A stretch of DNA of 20,000 bases from Chrysomallon squamiferum (GCA_012295275.1 CM022676.1:3274758-3294757), one strand, 5' to 3'; shown: positions 9,000-17,775, numbered from the stretch's first letter. The notes: a model not told the origin generated them from the letters alone. A program made the numbers and translations.

Positions 9000-9780
9000 C
9001 ATGTGATGGATATTATTAGGTTTGTTGCTACAGCTGAAGGGGTATCCCTGATGCATATAATGACGAAAATGCTGCACTGTGAATGCACAGAAACTAGAAC
9101 CCTTCCTATTTGCAAAAGAGAAAAATAGGACAGAGGTCGCGATGGGTAAGCTGCAAAAATAACGCATAACGTCGCTGCACTGTTTGCGTTGTGGTTACGT
9201 AAGAGAAGCTGTTAGGTCGCCCAGCGCCTGCCATTTGTAATGCAGAAGTGGATTATACACAGGCCAGAGAATGGAGATCTCTGTGAAGGATAACAGTAAA
9301 CTGAAGATGGAGTATACCCTGAGTGTCCACACACTGTGACATAAGTCTGGGATTTTTATAACACGGTAATATGTGAAGCAGATGAACATTGAGAGTGCAA
9401 AATGGCGTAACCCACTTTTTGAAGGCTACAGCGTTGTTAGGACGTGTCACTTCTATTCAAGTGTCGTCAATTTACGGAAGGAAGGAAGCATAGCAGACGG
9501 CAAAATAAATAAATCTACGTTCAAGAGGAAAGGTTATATAGTTCAAAAACTTGATCGTAATAATTACTCGAACTAAAAATTGATCAGGCTGCGCGCTGTT
9601 TTCCACAGTTGGCAAATATTTGTAGACTGGGACTTGCAAACTGAACAGTCGCGAGAAACAAAATATCTCATGCAGCCAAGAAAGCATTAGTGCAAACGAC
9701 AGCGCATTCATTTTGCCGCCAAAACTGACCATCCGCTACTTTTTTGATTCTGTATGGATTAAAAGCGAGGAAACGAAAAC
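9000..9780. other. Unique GC-richer island, conflicting exon signals
   Basis: The longest stretch free of simple repeats and clearly richer in G and C. The minus strand has frames of 86 codons (9732-9472, hydrophobic N-terminal part M-N-A-L-S-F-A-L-M-L-S-W, preceded by an E2F-like site), 65 codons (9450-9253) and 64 codons (9389-9195). The plus strand has 67 codons (9373-9576). No family is recognised and the overlapping frames compete. Splice signals point both ways: a plus-strand donor ATGG|GTAAGC at 9145 and a minus-strand acceptor TTATTTTTGCAG opening at 9150. It may be a first-exon/promoter region or a decayed element. Confidence 0.35.
9711..9724. promoter_or_regulatory. E2F-like palindrome
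   Basis: TTTTGCCGCCAAAA differs at one base from the symmetrical E2F site TTTTGGCGCCAAAA. On the minus strand it is immediately followed by the ATG of an 86-codon frame. A motif match only. Confidence 0.4.
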
Positions 9781-9789
9781 ACGGTTAAC

Positions 9790-9811
9790 ATTTCTTTCTT
9801 TCTTTCTTTCC
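9790..9811. repeat. (TTTC)5 microsatellite
   Basis: Five tetranucleotide units within a T-rich stretch. Confidence 0.9.
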
Positions 9812-9976
9812 TTTTTATATTTCTGAAAACAGCAGGCTGTAGGGGATAAAAACGAAGTAGCTACATTTTGAAGGAAGAAACGAAATCACCAGTATGGATA
9901 AATGTGAAATGTTAATAAATACCTGTTTTCATATGGAAAAAACAGCTACCTTCCCACGACCTCATTTGACCAAAAG

Positions 9977-10007
<31 letters not shown>
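9977..10007 (+). repeat. Poly(A) run, 31 nt
   Basis: Uninterrupted A run preceded by AAAAG. The 61-codon plus-strand frame through it is mostly polylysine and not credible. GACCT on both sides is too short to argue for a target-site duplication. Confidence 0.9.
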
Positions 10008-10009
<2 letters not shown>

Positions 10010-10104
10010 CCTGGGAATCTTAATTGAACGAGGAATCCGTTATACGTCAGTCGAAAATGAGATTTTAAAACCAAGGTAGAAATAAAAAGCTTCGGATTAC
10101 TCAC

Positions 10105-10250
10105 CATTTTTAGCTTGGTTGTTGGAAATTTCCATCCAAGAGGCTATTATTTGGTGGAGAAACACAATAGAAATCAAGGGTAACGTACGGTACATTTTTT
10201 GGTGAAAAGAACAAGATAATAAATGCACGAGACATAGAGTTTTTTTCGGC
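10105..10250 (-). other. Candidate first exon (5' boundary approximate)
   Basis: Minus strand. The exon would end AAAAATG|GTGAGTAA (donor 10104 to 10097), a strong 5' splice site, and lies just downstream of the CRE/CCAAT patch at the spacing expected of a first exon. Its start is not visible; I place it near 10250 from promoter spacing only. It holds short reading frames: a 40-codon ATG frame that stops before the donor, an ATG that runs into the donor (M-E-I-S-N-Q-A-K-N), and an ATG as the last three bases. Spliced to 6345, the last ATG would give M-D-stop, that is, a tiny upstream frame. Confidence 0.45.
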
Positions 10251-10281
10251 AGCCCAAATATGATTTCTCCCTACTGCCCGG

Positions 10282-10332
10282 TGACGTCAATATGTGGGTG
10301 GTGTTATATCGAGAATGCGGTAATCCCATTGG
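10282..10332 (-). promoter_or_regulatory. Promoter-like patch: CRE and CCAAT box
   Basis: A perfect palindromic CRE, TGACGTCA, occupies 10282-10289, and an inverted CCAAT box in a full NF-Y context (minus-strand AGCCAATGGG) lies at 10328-10332. Reading on the minus strand the order is CCAAT, CRE, then the candidate first exon with its GTGAGT donor, the usual arrangement of a CRE/NF-Y promoter. The local composition is GC-richer with several CpGs. The start site itself is not defined. Confidence 0.5.
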
Positions 10333-10605
10333 CTGGCGGACCGTTAGCCCGTCCTCCTAGCCGTTTCGAGAATTTCTGGGATAATGTATTCAGCCTCTGT
10401 CCCAGTTTGTTTAAATTCACTTAGAAACAATGTCTACGAAATTAATGTTTTTATGTCATTTGTGTGTTCTGTTAAACTAAGGTGCAGCAACATGTTTAAA
10501 ATCGGCATATTTATGCACCTTTCACTGTCATAAAAAAAAAAAAGCGTCGAGCTTTTATTTAAATTCCGCCAGACACATTGCATAATCATACTCTGTCGAT
10601 ACGAC
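10331..10605 (+). mobile_element. Possible decayed tRNA-derived SINE pieces
   Basis: GGCTGGCGGACCGTTAGCCC at 10331 and AAATTCCGCC followed by a TCGATA at 10561-10600 resemble, in order and orientation, the 5' head and the mid-section of a cephalopod tRNA-related SINE as I remember it. The spacing between them is larger than in that element and the rest is missing, so they may be remnants with an insertion or chance similarity. The first piece overlaps the CCAAT box. Confidence 0.25.
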
Positions 10606-10750
10606 AGCTAATTTGCAGTGAGATGGATAGGAGTTAATTCTATATGTTAATGTATTGTGTGATTTAAAACAAGATCTGCAGTGTTATTCTAGTGTAAGCA
10701 CAATGAATACTTATAATATATAACGTGCAATAAACATCACTGATTAAAAC

Positions 10751-10751
<1 letters not shown>

Positions 10752-10805
<54 letters not shown>

Positions 10806-10835
10806 GTTATTATTATTATTACCATCATCATCATC
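10752..10835. repeat. (ATT)n with ATC tail
   Basis: About 23 ATT units with one GTT, ending in ACC ATC ATC ATC. Confidence 0.97.
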
Positions 10836-10913
10836 TTGTCGTTACTGTTCTTGTTAAATTAATAATAAACTATATACTCTATCAAAACCACGCCTCCTTA
10901 AATATAATAATAA

Positions 10914-10973
10914 TTGTTGTTGTTGTTGTTGTTGTGTTGTCGTTGTTGTTGTTATTATTATTATTATTATTAT
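10914..10973. repeat. (GTT)n-(ATT)n microsatellite
   Basis: GTT units with one GTC-type break pass into ATT units. Confidence 0.95.
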
Positions 10974-11331
10974 TTCATTTTACCATTATTTCATTAATAC
11001 TGTAAACTTTATTGCACCATAGTAATTTTATTGTTTATCTTTATTTATTTTTTATTTTCGCTGCTTTTAACGAAATAAATAACTTCAGATTTGCTAAATA
11101 CTTTCATTTCATTTTATTTATTTTATTACAATTAATATTTAACATTTATTTGATATTTTCTAAATTTATAACTGTCGCCCCATAATTTTTATAATGATAA
11201 TAATTTTATTTAATGAAAATAAATATACATGGTACGTTAGTAACACATGGATTCTAAAAATATGTGTTTCCGCTTCACGAATTAGAAAAATGAGTATTAC
11301 GTTATGCTAGTTGTAGCGGTAATAATAACCG

Positions 11332-11335
<4 letters not shown>
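10974..11335. other. AT-rich, no gene seen
   Basis: T-rich cryptic repeats such as TTTATT and ATTTCATTT in the first half and unique sequence in the second. No open frame or promoter cluster. Confidence 0.5.

Positions 11336-11362
<27 letters not shown>
11336..11362 (+). repeat. Poly(A) run, 27 nt
   Basis: Uninterrupted A run just upstream of the YY1/ETS island. Confidence 0.9.
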
Positions 11363-11365
<3 letters not shown>

Positions 11366-11384
11366 AATTAGTAACGTTCGTGAC

Positions 11385-11480
11385 CGCGCTAAATAAGGTT
11401 CAGTAAAACGTCATTTCTGATACCTCCATATCACTCACTCGGAAGTTTCGCATCTAAAATGGCGGACAAAATATAGTTCC
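11385..11480 (-). promoter_or_regulatory. YY1/ETS/CRE-half promoter-like island with donor
   Basis: On the minus strand GTCCGCCATTTTAG carries the YY1 core CCGCCATTTT, a motif often found at or just after animal start sites. It is followed by an ETS-type ACTTCCG and then the donor CCGA|GTGAGTGA (11438 to 11431). A CRE half-site, ACGTCAT, lies at 11408. A short first exon from about 11475 to 11439 fits. Alternatively the YY1 motif in its plus orientation (AAAATGGCGGAC) marks plus-strand initiation. Confidence 0.45.
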
Positions 11481-11766
11481 TAAAGTAAAGAGTCGAACAA
11501 TACAGTTTAAAGAACTGTATATATTTACTCATTCAAATCTTTGTGTATGTATTTACATTGGCTAAAAGCAATATAAAATAAAACAGGCTTTTGCTTTTGA
11601 TTTTAGAATGCCATGCTTGATTCACTGAGTCGTGTTTGTCTATTTAAAAAAAAAAAATCGATTAAATATAGTCTAGGTTTTAAAGAATGTAAAATGGGGC
11701 TTTTGACATCAAACAAATCCTATTTATAGATAAAATTTAATTTTTCGGTAATAAAATTACTATTTA

Positions 11767-11800
<34 letters not shown>

Positions 11801-12411
11801 GCAGTAATTACAAATATAGTGAATATTTCTGAATGAGTTAAAACTAATCATTATTTGATAAAATCAACTTTTGTTTATAATGTTATCGTGATAAACATAG
11901 AAAAGTAGCTAGTTAAAGAGTGAGAAAATGAGTAAACATAGGCAAACGAAAGAAACTAAACTATATAATTTACACCTGTTTTGTCTGATTTATTTATTTA
12001 TTACTTATTTTAATTTTATTTTATTTCATTTTTTAATTTATGTTTTTTATTGTTATTTTATTTCATTTTATTTTGCTTTATCTTTTATATATATATAATA
12101 TATAATAACAACAAAAGGAGTTCAATGTTTGCTATAAGTTTGTATTTAGCTGATGTTGCCATTAAAATATTAATATTAATAAACATATTAAACCAGATAA
12201 ATTGTTATGAATTAAGTTACTTATACAAATACCTTATTCCATGCTTTCAGAAGTTATTTTTATTTATTTATTTATTTATTGAAAAGTTGATAGAAGTGCT
12301 TACACGAGCTGTTTTTGTAAAATAATATTTTTCTATGTATAAAATAAATAAATTTGTTGGACACAATGCTACTATTAAAATTAATTTCAATTACGTTTCA
12401 CGATCAGACAA
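11481..12411. other. AT-rich non-coding with short repeats
   Basis: Includes an (AAT)n tract at 11767-11800, TTTTATTT-type cryptic repeats 11990-12065, a short TA run near 12090, and (ATTT)n at 12257-12280. The 91-codon plus-strand frame 12050-12325 is F/I/Y/L-rich translation of these and is not called. Confidence 0.6.
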
Positions 12412-12470
12412 ATTTATTTATTTAATTTAATTTAATTTATTTAATTTAATTTAATTTTATTATATTTTAT
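12412..12470. repeat. (TTTAA)n pentanucleotide repeat
   Basis: Alternating TTTAA and TTTA units, the only pentanucleotide-like tract in the window. Confidence 0.85.
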
Positions 12471-12570
12471 TCACTAAACAAACAAACAAACAAGGTCTTT
12501 CCTTTTGCTAGAATTAATTTTTGTTTGTTTATATTTTATTTTGTTTTTAGTTTATGATTATTTTTATTAC

Positions 12571-12578
12571 TTTTATTA

Positions 12579-12628
<50 letters not shown>

Positions 12629-12629
12629 T
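12571..12629. repeat. (ATT)n microsatellite
   Basis: About 18 ATT units after T-interrupted versions. Confidence 0.95.
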
Positions 12630-12634
12630 GTCTG

Positions 12635-12800
12635 TTTAGTTACTTGCTTACTTACATATTTAATTACTTTTCTAATTTCTTTCTTTATAATAATTATGAT
12701 TTATTTATGTACTTTTTCATTTAGTAACTTATTAACTTACTAACATACTAACATTCGATATTATTTACTTACTTAATTATTCACTTATTTGCTTATTTAA
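12635..12800. repeat. Cryptic (ACTT/TTAC)n region
   Basis: Recurring TTACTTAC, TAACTTA and TTACTAACA variants over about 150 bp, a decayed tetranucleotide satellite-like tract. Confidence 0.7.
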
Positions 12801-13487
12801 CTTATATACTAAACAAAACACGATGTTGTTTAATTATAGGTTTATAATTTTATAATATTCTATAAAACTGAAAAACTTTATAGTGTCAATAAAGAAAAAA
12901 TCTGGTACAAAAGAAATTAAAAAAAATTCTATTAGTAACAAAATAAACAACAGAAAACAAATCAACGAATACAAAGAGCAAAAAAAAAAACAAATTGTAC
13001 ATTAATGATGATGATAGTTATTCATGTTGTTGTTTTTTATGATGATTGTGATGATGATAATGACTATGTTACTGATAATGTATAATTAAATGATTTCTTA
13101 ACCGAACGAAATAATTACTTTCTGCTTGATTCGTCAAAAAATGGATTAAAGTGTAAGTTATGTATCTTGAAGATATATCTGTGATGTTTTTAATTAATAA
13201 TCATTGATATACTAGCAGTATTATATAATTAATTCTTGTTATTATCAATAACATCATTATTTGTGAATTAAATACTTATTTTGATTTGTTTTTCTGTAGT
13301 CTTTTTCAGTATTTATATATATATTTTTTTGTTTGTTTGTTAATAACAACCGTAAAAACAACAACTCCTAAACAAACAAAAATTAAAAACAAAAAAACAA
13401 CAACACACAAACGAACCCTACAAAAAAACAACATAAAAAACACAACCCCATCAACAACAGTAAAAATAGCTGTGACAAAAACAGTGC
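12801..13487. other. Non-coding, A-rich with ATG/ATGATG steps
   Basis: GATGAT-type steps near 13000-13070 and an AAAC/AACA-rich stretch at 13340-13460. No open frame free of simple sequence. Confidence 0.5.
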
Positions 13488-13630
13488 TATTACTACTACT
13501 GCAACCACCACCATGTCTGCTATTGCTGCTGCTATTACTACTAACTGTTGCTGCTGCTGCTACTACTACTACCTGTAATAATAATAATAATAATAATACT
13601 AATAATAACAATAATAACAACAACAACAAC

Positions 13631-13666
<36 letters not shown>

Positions 13667-13667
13667 T
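13488..13667. repeat. Compound trinucleotide tract, six motif blocks
   Basis: Blocks of ACT, GCT, ACT, AAT, AAC and AAT follow in one register. All are one-step variants of each other. The tract explains the polyasparagine plus-strand frame and polyleucine/valine minus-strand frame covering it; neither is a gene. Confidence 0.95.
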
Positions 13668-13779
13668 ACAATACTTTTTGCCATTTTGTTAAGAGTTTAA
13701 ATATAACAAACATCGTTAGACATGGCTCATTAAGTTCATAAGGAACTATTTTTATATCAACTGCTGAAATTTTGTGAAT

Positions 13780-14010
13780 TTTTATAGAACCATATTGCCA
13801 GTGTTGATAACTTAGTACTGAACCCAATATCTGTAGAGTTCCCACCCGCTCGTGTGTTTCCCTGCCTTTCCGTAGAACATTCTACAGTATTCCAGAAATA
13901 ATTTCAGCCAATGAGAAGTTAGTATTTTGTTGTGTCTGAAGATATCTCCATTTATCTTACAGGATCGTCTCCCTTGCTTCTAACCGGAACGCAAAAGGTC
14001 AAAAAAAAAG
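13780..14010. promoter_or_regulatory. Promoter-like island: heat-shock element and CCAAT box
   Basis: At 13875-13897 the units GAA, TTC, CAG, TTC, GAA stand in exact 5-bp phase, so four of the five heat-shock factor units match in the right alternating order. A CCAAT box in good context (AGCCAATGAG) follows at 13908-13912. The island is GC-richer than its flanks and free of microsatellites. I see no TATA box within it and no open frame. It is about 490 bp upstream of the plus-strand TATA/initiator candidate at 14353-14383. Confidence 0.45.
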
Positions 14011-14099
14011 AAAGAAAAAAAAAAGCTTATCAAAGTAAAATTATATAATTTTATTTCGAGAGAGCCACTTTTTTTATTTTTTTATTTTCATATATTTTT

Positions 14100-14120
14100 T
14101 ATTTTATTTTATTTTTATTA

Positions 14121-14168
<48 letters not shown>
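14100..14168. repeat. (ATT)n microsatellite
   Basis: TTTTA units pass into about 18 ATT units. Confidence 0.95.
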
Positions 14169-14289
14169 TTAACTTTTAAAATTAATCTCGAGTTATCTTT
14201 TGGAAGTAACCTAAAAAAAAATAAAAAAAAAAATAATAATAATAATTTTCTTTTTTTTTAATTCTCTTTTTGCTTAAAATTTCTGAAAT

Positions 14290-14383
14290 AATGACGTATT
14301 AGAATTACGAGTGACGTGGCGAAACATTAATTTTGAACGGCTCAGAATAGATTATAAATGCATATACAAAACAGTGTTTTTCA
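14290..14383 (+). promoter_or_regulatory. Core promoter candidate: CRE-like sites, TATA, Inr
   Basis: TGACGT occurs at about 14291 and 14311. TATAAAT is at 14353-14359, and TCACTC, matching five of six positions of the arthropod-type initiator, places its A at 14383, 30 bases from the start of the TATA box. This is canonical core spacing. Confidence 0.4.
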
Positions 14384-14416
14384 CTCGACCTAATTTCTGT
14401 TTCATCTAAAACAATT
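14383..14416 (+). other. Candidate short first exon
   Basis: Runs from the predicted initiator A to the donor ACAATT|GTAAGTATG, a consensus 5' splice site on the same strand as the TATA box. It contains no ATG, so it would be an untranslated leader exon. No partner acceptor is identified downstream in the window. Confidence 0.35.
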
Positions 14417-14419
14417 GTA

Positions 14420-15150
14420 AGTATGTGTATATTTAATTGCATTGTTATATCGCTTCCCGTTTTCTGCAAAATGTTTTCGCTAAATTGTACTACGCCTTTC
14501 CACCATAATCCATGCTAGAGAGAGGAAACATTTATTATATTAGAAACTATTTTCTCTACAACAGGGTTTAGTTTGTATATATACACGTAAAAGATTAGTT
14601 CTAAAATATATGTAATGCAAATTCTTTTTTTTTTTTGTATTTTTTCTACGTTATCTGATTTAAACTGTGTTTTTTTTTTGAAAATTTTATTAATTTCTAA
14701 TATTTTATTTATGGTGGTTTATTGTTATTGTTATTTCTGATATTTTTATTACTTATTCATTTATTTATTTATAATCTTTATAATTTATTAATTTGTTTAT
14801 TTTATACATTTTATTTCATTCGATTATTTACATTTTGACTTTATTTTTATATTTTATTTATTTATTTAAATATTTGTTTATTTGTCTATTTATTGAGTTA
14901 ATTTCCCCAAACACGCCTCAGAATGTGTAACTAAAGTTATAACTAAATTTAGTTTACTTGTTTACTTGTTGTTGTTATTGGTGTTGTTTTTGTTGTTATT
15001 GTTATTTTGATTTATTTTAATTCTTTTTACTTTATTTTACTATTACTATTACCATCATTACCATCATCATCATCATAACCATTACGTAATGTATTTCTAA
15101 ACTATCTAACAGAACAATGCTACTTTATAATTAATTTTAGCATTATTTTG
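14420..15150. other. Non-coding, AT-rich
   Basis: Unique to 14620, then ATTT, GTT and ACC/ATC cryptic repeats. No gene. Confidence 0.5.
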
Positions 15151-15168
15151 AATAATAATAATAATAAT

Positions 15169-15212
<44 letters not shown>

Positions 15213-15304
15213 CATATAGATTATCATCATTAATTATCAAAAAAGTATGAATAAATAAATAAATGAAATAAAATAAAGTAATAACTACTGCTGCTACTAC
15301 AACA

Positions 15305-15338
<34 letters not shown>

Positions 15339-15374
15339 TTACTACTACTACTACTACTAATAATAATAATAATC
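15151..15374. repeat. (AAT)n, spacer, compound (ACT)n-(AAT)n
   Basis: An AAT tract at 15151-15209, a 70-bp A-rich spacer, then ACT/ACC units from 15283 that end as AAT. The minus-strand 72-codon frame here is translated repeat. Confidence 0.95.
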
Positions 15375-15729
15375 ATAACTGCATCGTGCTAGTAACTGCA
15401 GTTTTTGTGTTATTTTTAGCATGAACAACGACATAAAAAAAAAAAGCTAATTTGTAACAGAAACAAATTTATAAAAGTATTTCGACATAAAAGAAACGGG
15501 TCATTTTTTAAGATGTATAAAATAATATTTATTTTGTGCTCCGTTGCCTAAAAAAAACCTATAAATAAATAGAAAAATAAATAGAAATAATAATAATATA
15601 AAAATAAAGAGTGAGAGAAAGAAAATTTAGAAGCGATTTATATTATTTAACTTTTCTCGTTTTCTTTTTTATTTATTATTATTATTTTTAATTTAACTGT
15701 TTATCTTTAGTGTGTTCTGTTCTAGTCTC
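15375..15729. other. Non-coding, AT-rich
   Basis: Poly(A)-like and AATA-type cryptic repeats; nothing else. Confidence 0.5.

Positions 15730-15764
<35 letters not shown>
15730..15764. repeat. (ATTT)n microsatellite
   Basis: Nearly nine uninterrupted tetranucleotide units. Confidence 0.97.
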
Positions 15765-15913
15765 CGTATTTATATAACACTACGTTAATATAACTCATTA
15801 GCTACTTTTTCGCCATGTTTTTTGCTTATTTATTCTTAGTAGTTAATATAACTGAAAATATAACGTAGTATTTTTCTTAAATTAAAACATTCTGGGTTTT
15901 TTGTATGTGTGAG

Positions 15914-15916
<3 letters not shown>

Positions 15917-15985
<69 letters not shown>
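15917..15985. repeat. (ATT)23 microsatellite
   Basis: About 69 bp uninterrupted. Translation gives the polyleucine frame at 15905-16144. Confidence 0.98.
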
Positions 15986-15987
<2 letters not shown>

Positions 15988-16067
15988 CATTTTTGTTGTG
16001 TTACTTTTATTGTCGCTATTGAATGATACTCCTTTTCTGCTGACAATTGTTTTTGAATTTATGATCC

Positions 16068-16071
<4 letters not shown>

Positions 16072-16101
<30 letters not shown>
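16072..16101. repeat. (TA)n microsatellite
   Basis: About 14 TA units. Confidence 0.95.
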
Positions 16102-16103
<2 letters not shown>

Positions 16104-16315
16104 GTCTTTCATTTTATTTTATTTTAAATGTTTTTGTATTTTAAGATCAATTTTTCTTAATTTTTATTTGCTTTCTTAAATTCGATCACTTACTGTAACC
16201 TTAATCAGATATTTTAAATATCGATATTTTAATTTTTATGTAAATCTTTTCATATTTGTTTAATATTGTTTTTTTTATTCTGCTTAAAAAATACGCATAT
16301 TTGGTTTTGTTATGA

Positions 16316-16316
16316 T

Positions 16317-16351
<35 letters not shown>

Positions 16352-16352
16352 T
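16316..16352. repeat. (ATTT)n microsatellite
   Basis: Nine tetranucleotide units. Confidence 0.97.
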
Positions 16353-16420
16353 GTACATATGTATATCTGCATATGTGTTTATTTATTATTTAATTTTAAT
16401 ATATTAAGGAATGTGTGTGT

Positions 16421-16423
<3 letters not shown>

Positions 16424-16474
<51 letters not shown>
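16424..16474. repeat. (GA)25 microsatellite
   Basis: About 51 bp of perfect GA, the only purine dinucleotide tract in the window. It has mirror symmetry suitable for triplex (H-DNA) formation and is GAGA-factor-like. Confidence 0.97.
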
Positions 16475-16477
<3 letters not shown>

Positions 16478-16526
16478 TAAACGGAAGTACATATATAAAT
16501 TGTAATAGGAATCTTGGGGAAAAAAT

Positions 16527-16528
16527 AA

Positions 16529-16567
<39 letters not shown>
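16527..16567. repeat. (AAAT)n microsatellite
   Basis: Ten tetranucleotide units, in inverted orientation to the (ATTT)n at 16316-16352. Confidence 0.97.
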
Positions 16568-16571
<4 letters not shown>

Positions 16572-16715
16572 CTGAAGGAATAACTGATACAATGTATTCA
16601 ATTTTGTTATTTAAATATTTTAATAATATGTAAACAAATTATAGGTAATTAGTATTTAATTATTAAATACCTATGTTGTAAAATATATTATTGTGAATTA
16701 TTTGTTCAGATTGTT

Positions 16716-16781
16716 CAGCAGCAGCAACAACAACAGTAACAGTAACAACAACAACAATAGCAACAGCAACAGCAACAACAA
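16716..16781. repeat. (CAG/CAA)n tract
   Basis: CAG, CAA, and GTAACA units. It could read as polyglutamine but no flanking open frame supports coding. Confidence 0.9.
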
Positions 16782-16873
16782 TTATCTTAACGATTCTGAA
16801 CTTAATTTCTATGTAACTTTCTTATCATAATTATAAAGAAAATCAGTCATCAGAAATAAATATTATTATCACT

Positions 16874-16983
16874 TTTATTATTGTTGTTCATATTATTGTT
16901 GATGTTGTTGTTGTTCTTCTTATTATTATTATTACTATTCATACTGCTATTGCTACTGCTATTACTACTACTACTATTAGTAC

Positions 16984-17030
<47 letters not shown>
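16874..17030. repeat. Compound ATT/GTT/GCT/ACT tract
   Basis: Trinucleotide blocks drift between ATT, GTT, GCT and ACT and end in about 17 perfect ATT units. Frames on both strands (polyleucine and polyasparagine) come from this. Confidence 0.95.
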
Positions 17031-17033
<3 letters not shown>

Positions 17034-17513
17034 GATATTAACATATGTGCCGATATACGAAAGTAATTTTTTTATATATATTTTTATTCATTAGCAGACA
17101 TGAATATTCATAGCAAAAGCTTACTAGTGCGTTGTTTATTGTATTTCAAATTTAATTGCTATTTTTGTAATTAGCACTGGAAGTTTTTCTGCTGAAAAAT
17201 CTCCAATATTCACTCATAATTATTTTTTTCTTTAAATTCTAAAACTGCATCCAGATCAACTATAAGTAAAGATAATATATTCGTATTAGTGATTTTAATT
17301 TTATTACTGTCGTTTTAAAATTTAAAAAAAACAAATGTTCAAGTAAGAAGGTCATGGAAGAGTTTTTTCATTACAGATTTATTCTTTTTAAATAATGTAT
17401 ACTAATTTATGACATTTAAATAAGTAGTTTTGCAGTAAAATGACATTTTATCCTACTAATATGTTTATGACACCATTTATTTTATTTTCTCGAGACGTAC
17501 ATACCTTATTTAA
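17031..17513. other. Unique AT-rich sequence
   Basis: No open frame, no promoter cluster. A lone minus-strand donor AAG|GTATGT near 17504 is preceded only by microsatellite. Confidence 0.5.

Positions 17514-17575
<62 letters not shown>
17514..17575. repeat. (AAT)20 microsatellite
   Basis: About 62 bp, essentially perfect. Confidence 0.98.
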
Positions 17576-17577
<2 letters not shown>

Positions 17578-17698
17578 GCTAGTATTATATATATAAAAAA
17601 AAAAAAAATAGATTGAAAGTAAAAAGCAGTTGTATTAGGAATATTTTTTTAAATAAACAAAGTAATTTTTAAATTTCTATTTTACGATATAAGTAGTG

Positions 17699-17775
17699 AT
17701 AATAATACCAGTACGGGTAGTAGTAGTAGTAATAGCAATTACAACAATAACAATAATAACAACAACAATAATAAA
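17699..17775. repeat. (TAG)n-(CAA/TAA)n imperfect tract
   Basis: Short TAG block, then AAC/AAT mixture. Confidence 0.85.

Noticed and set aside
12050-12325. 91-codon hydrophobic frame resembling a membrane protein
   Set aside because: The F, I, Y and L content follows from T-rich cryptic repeats; there is no start context or family similarity.
13286-13741. 151-codon plus-strand frame with polyasparagine
   Set aside because: It is a translated compound microsatellite with no flanking conserved residues, and the opposite strand is equally open.
16716-16781. CAG/CAA tract as a coding polyglutamine
   Set aside because: No open frame extends meaningfully beyond the repeat on either side.
16850-17066. 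Polyleucine and polyasparagine frames on opposite strands
   Set aside because: Both come from the same ATT/GCT tract; neither has a domain or supportive splice sites.
17495-17515. Minus-strand donor AAG|GTATGT
   Set aside because: The upstream side on that strand is only (ATT)n microsatellite, so no credible exon ends there.
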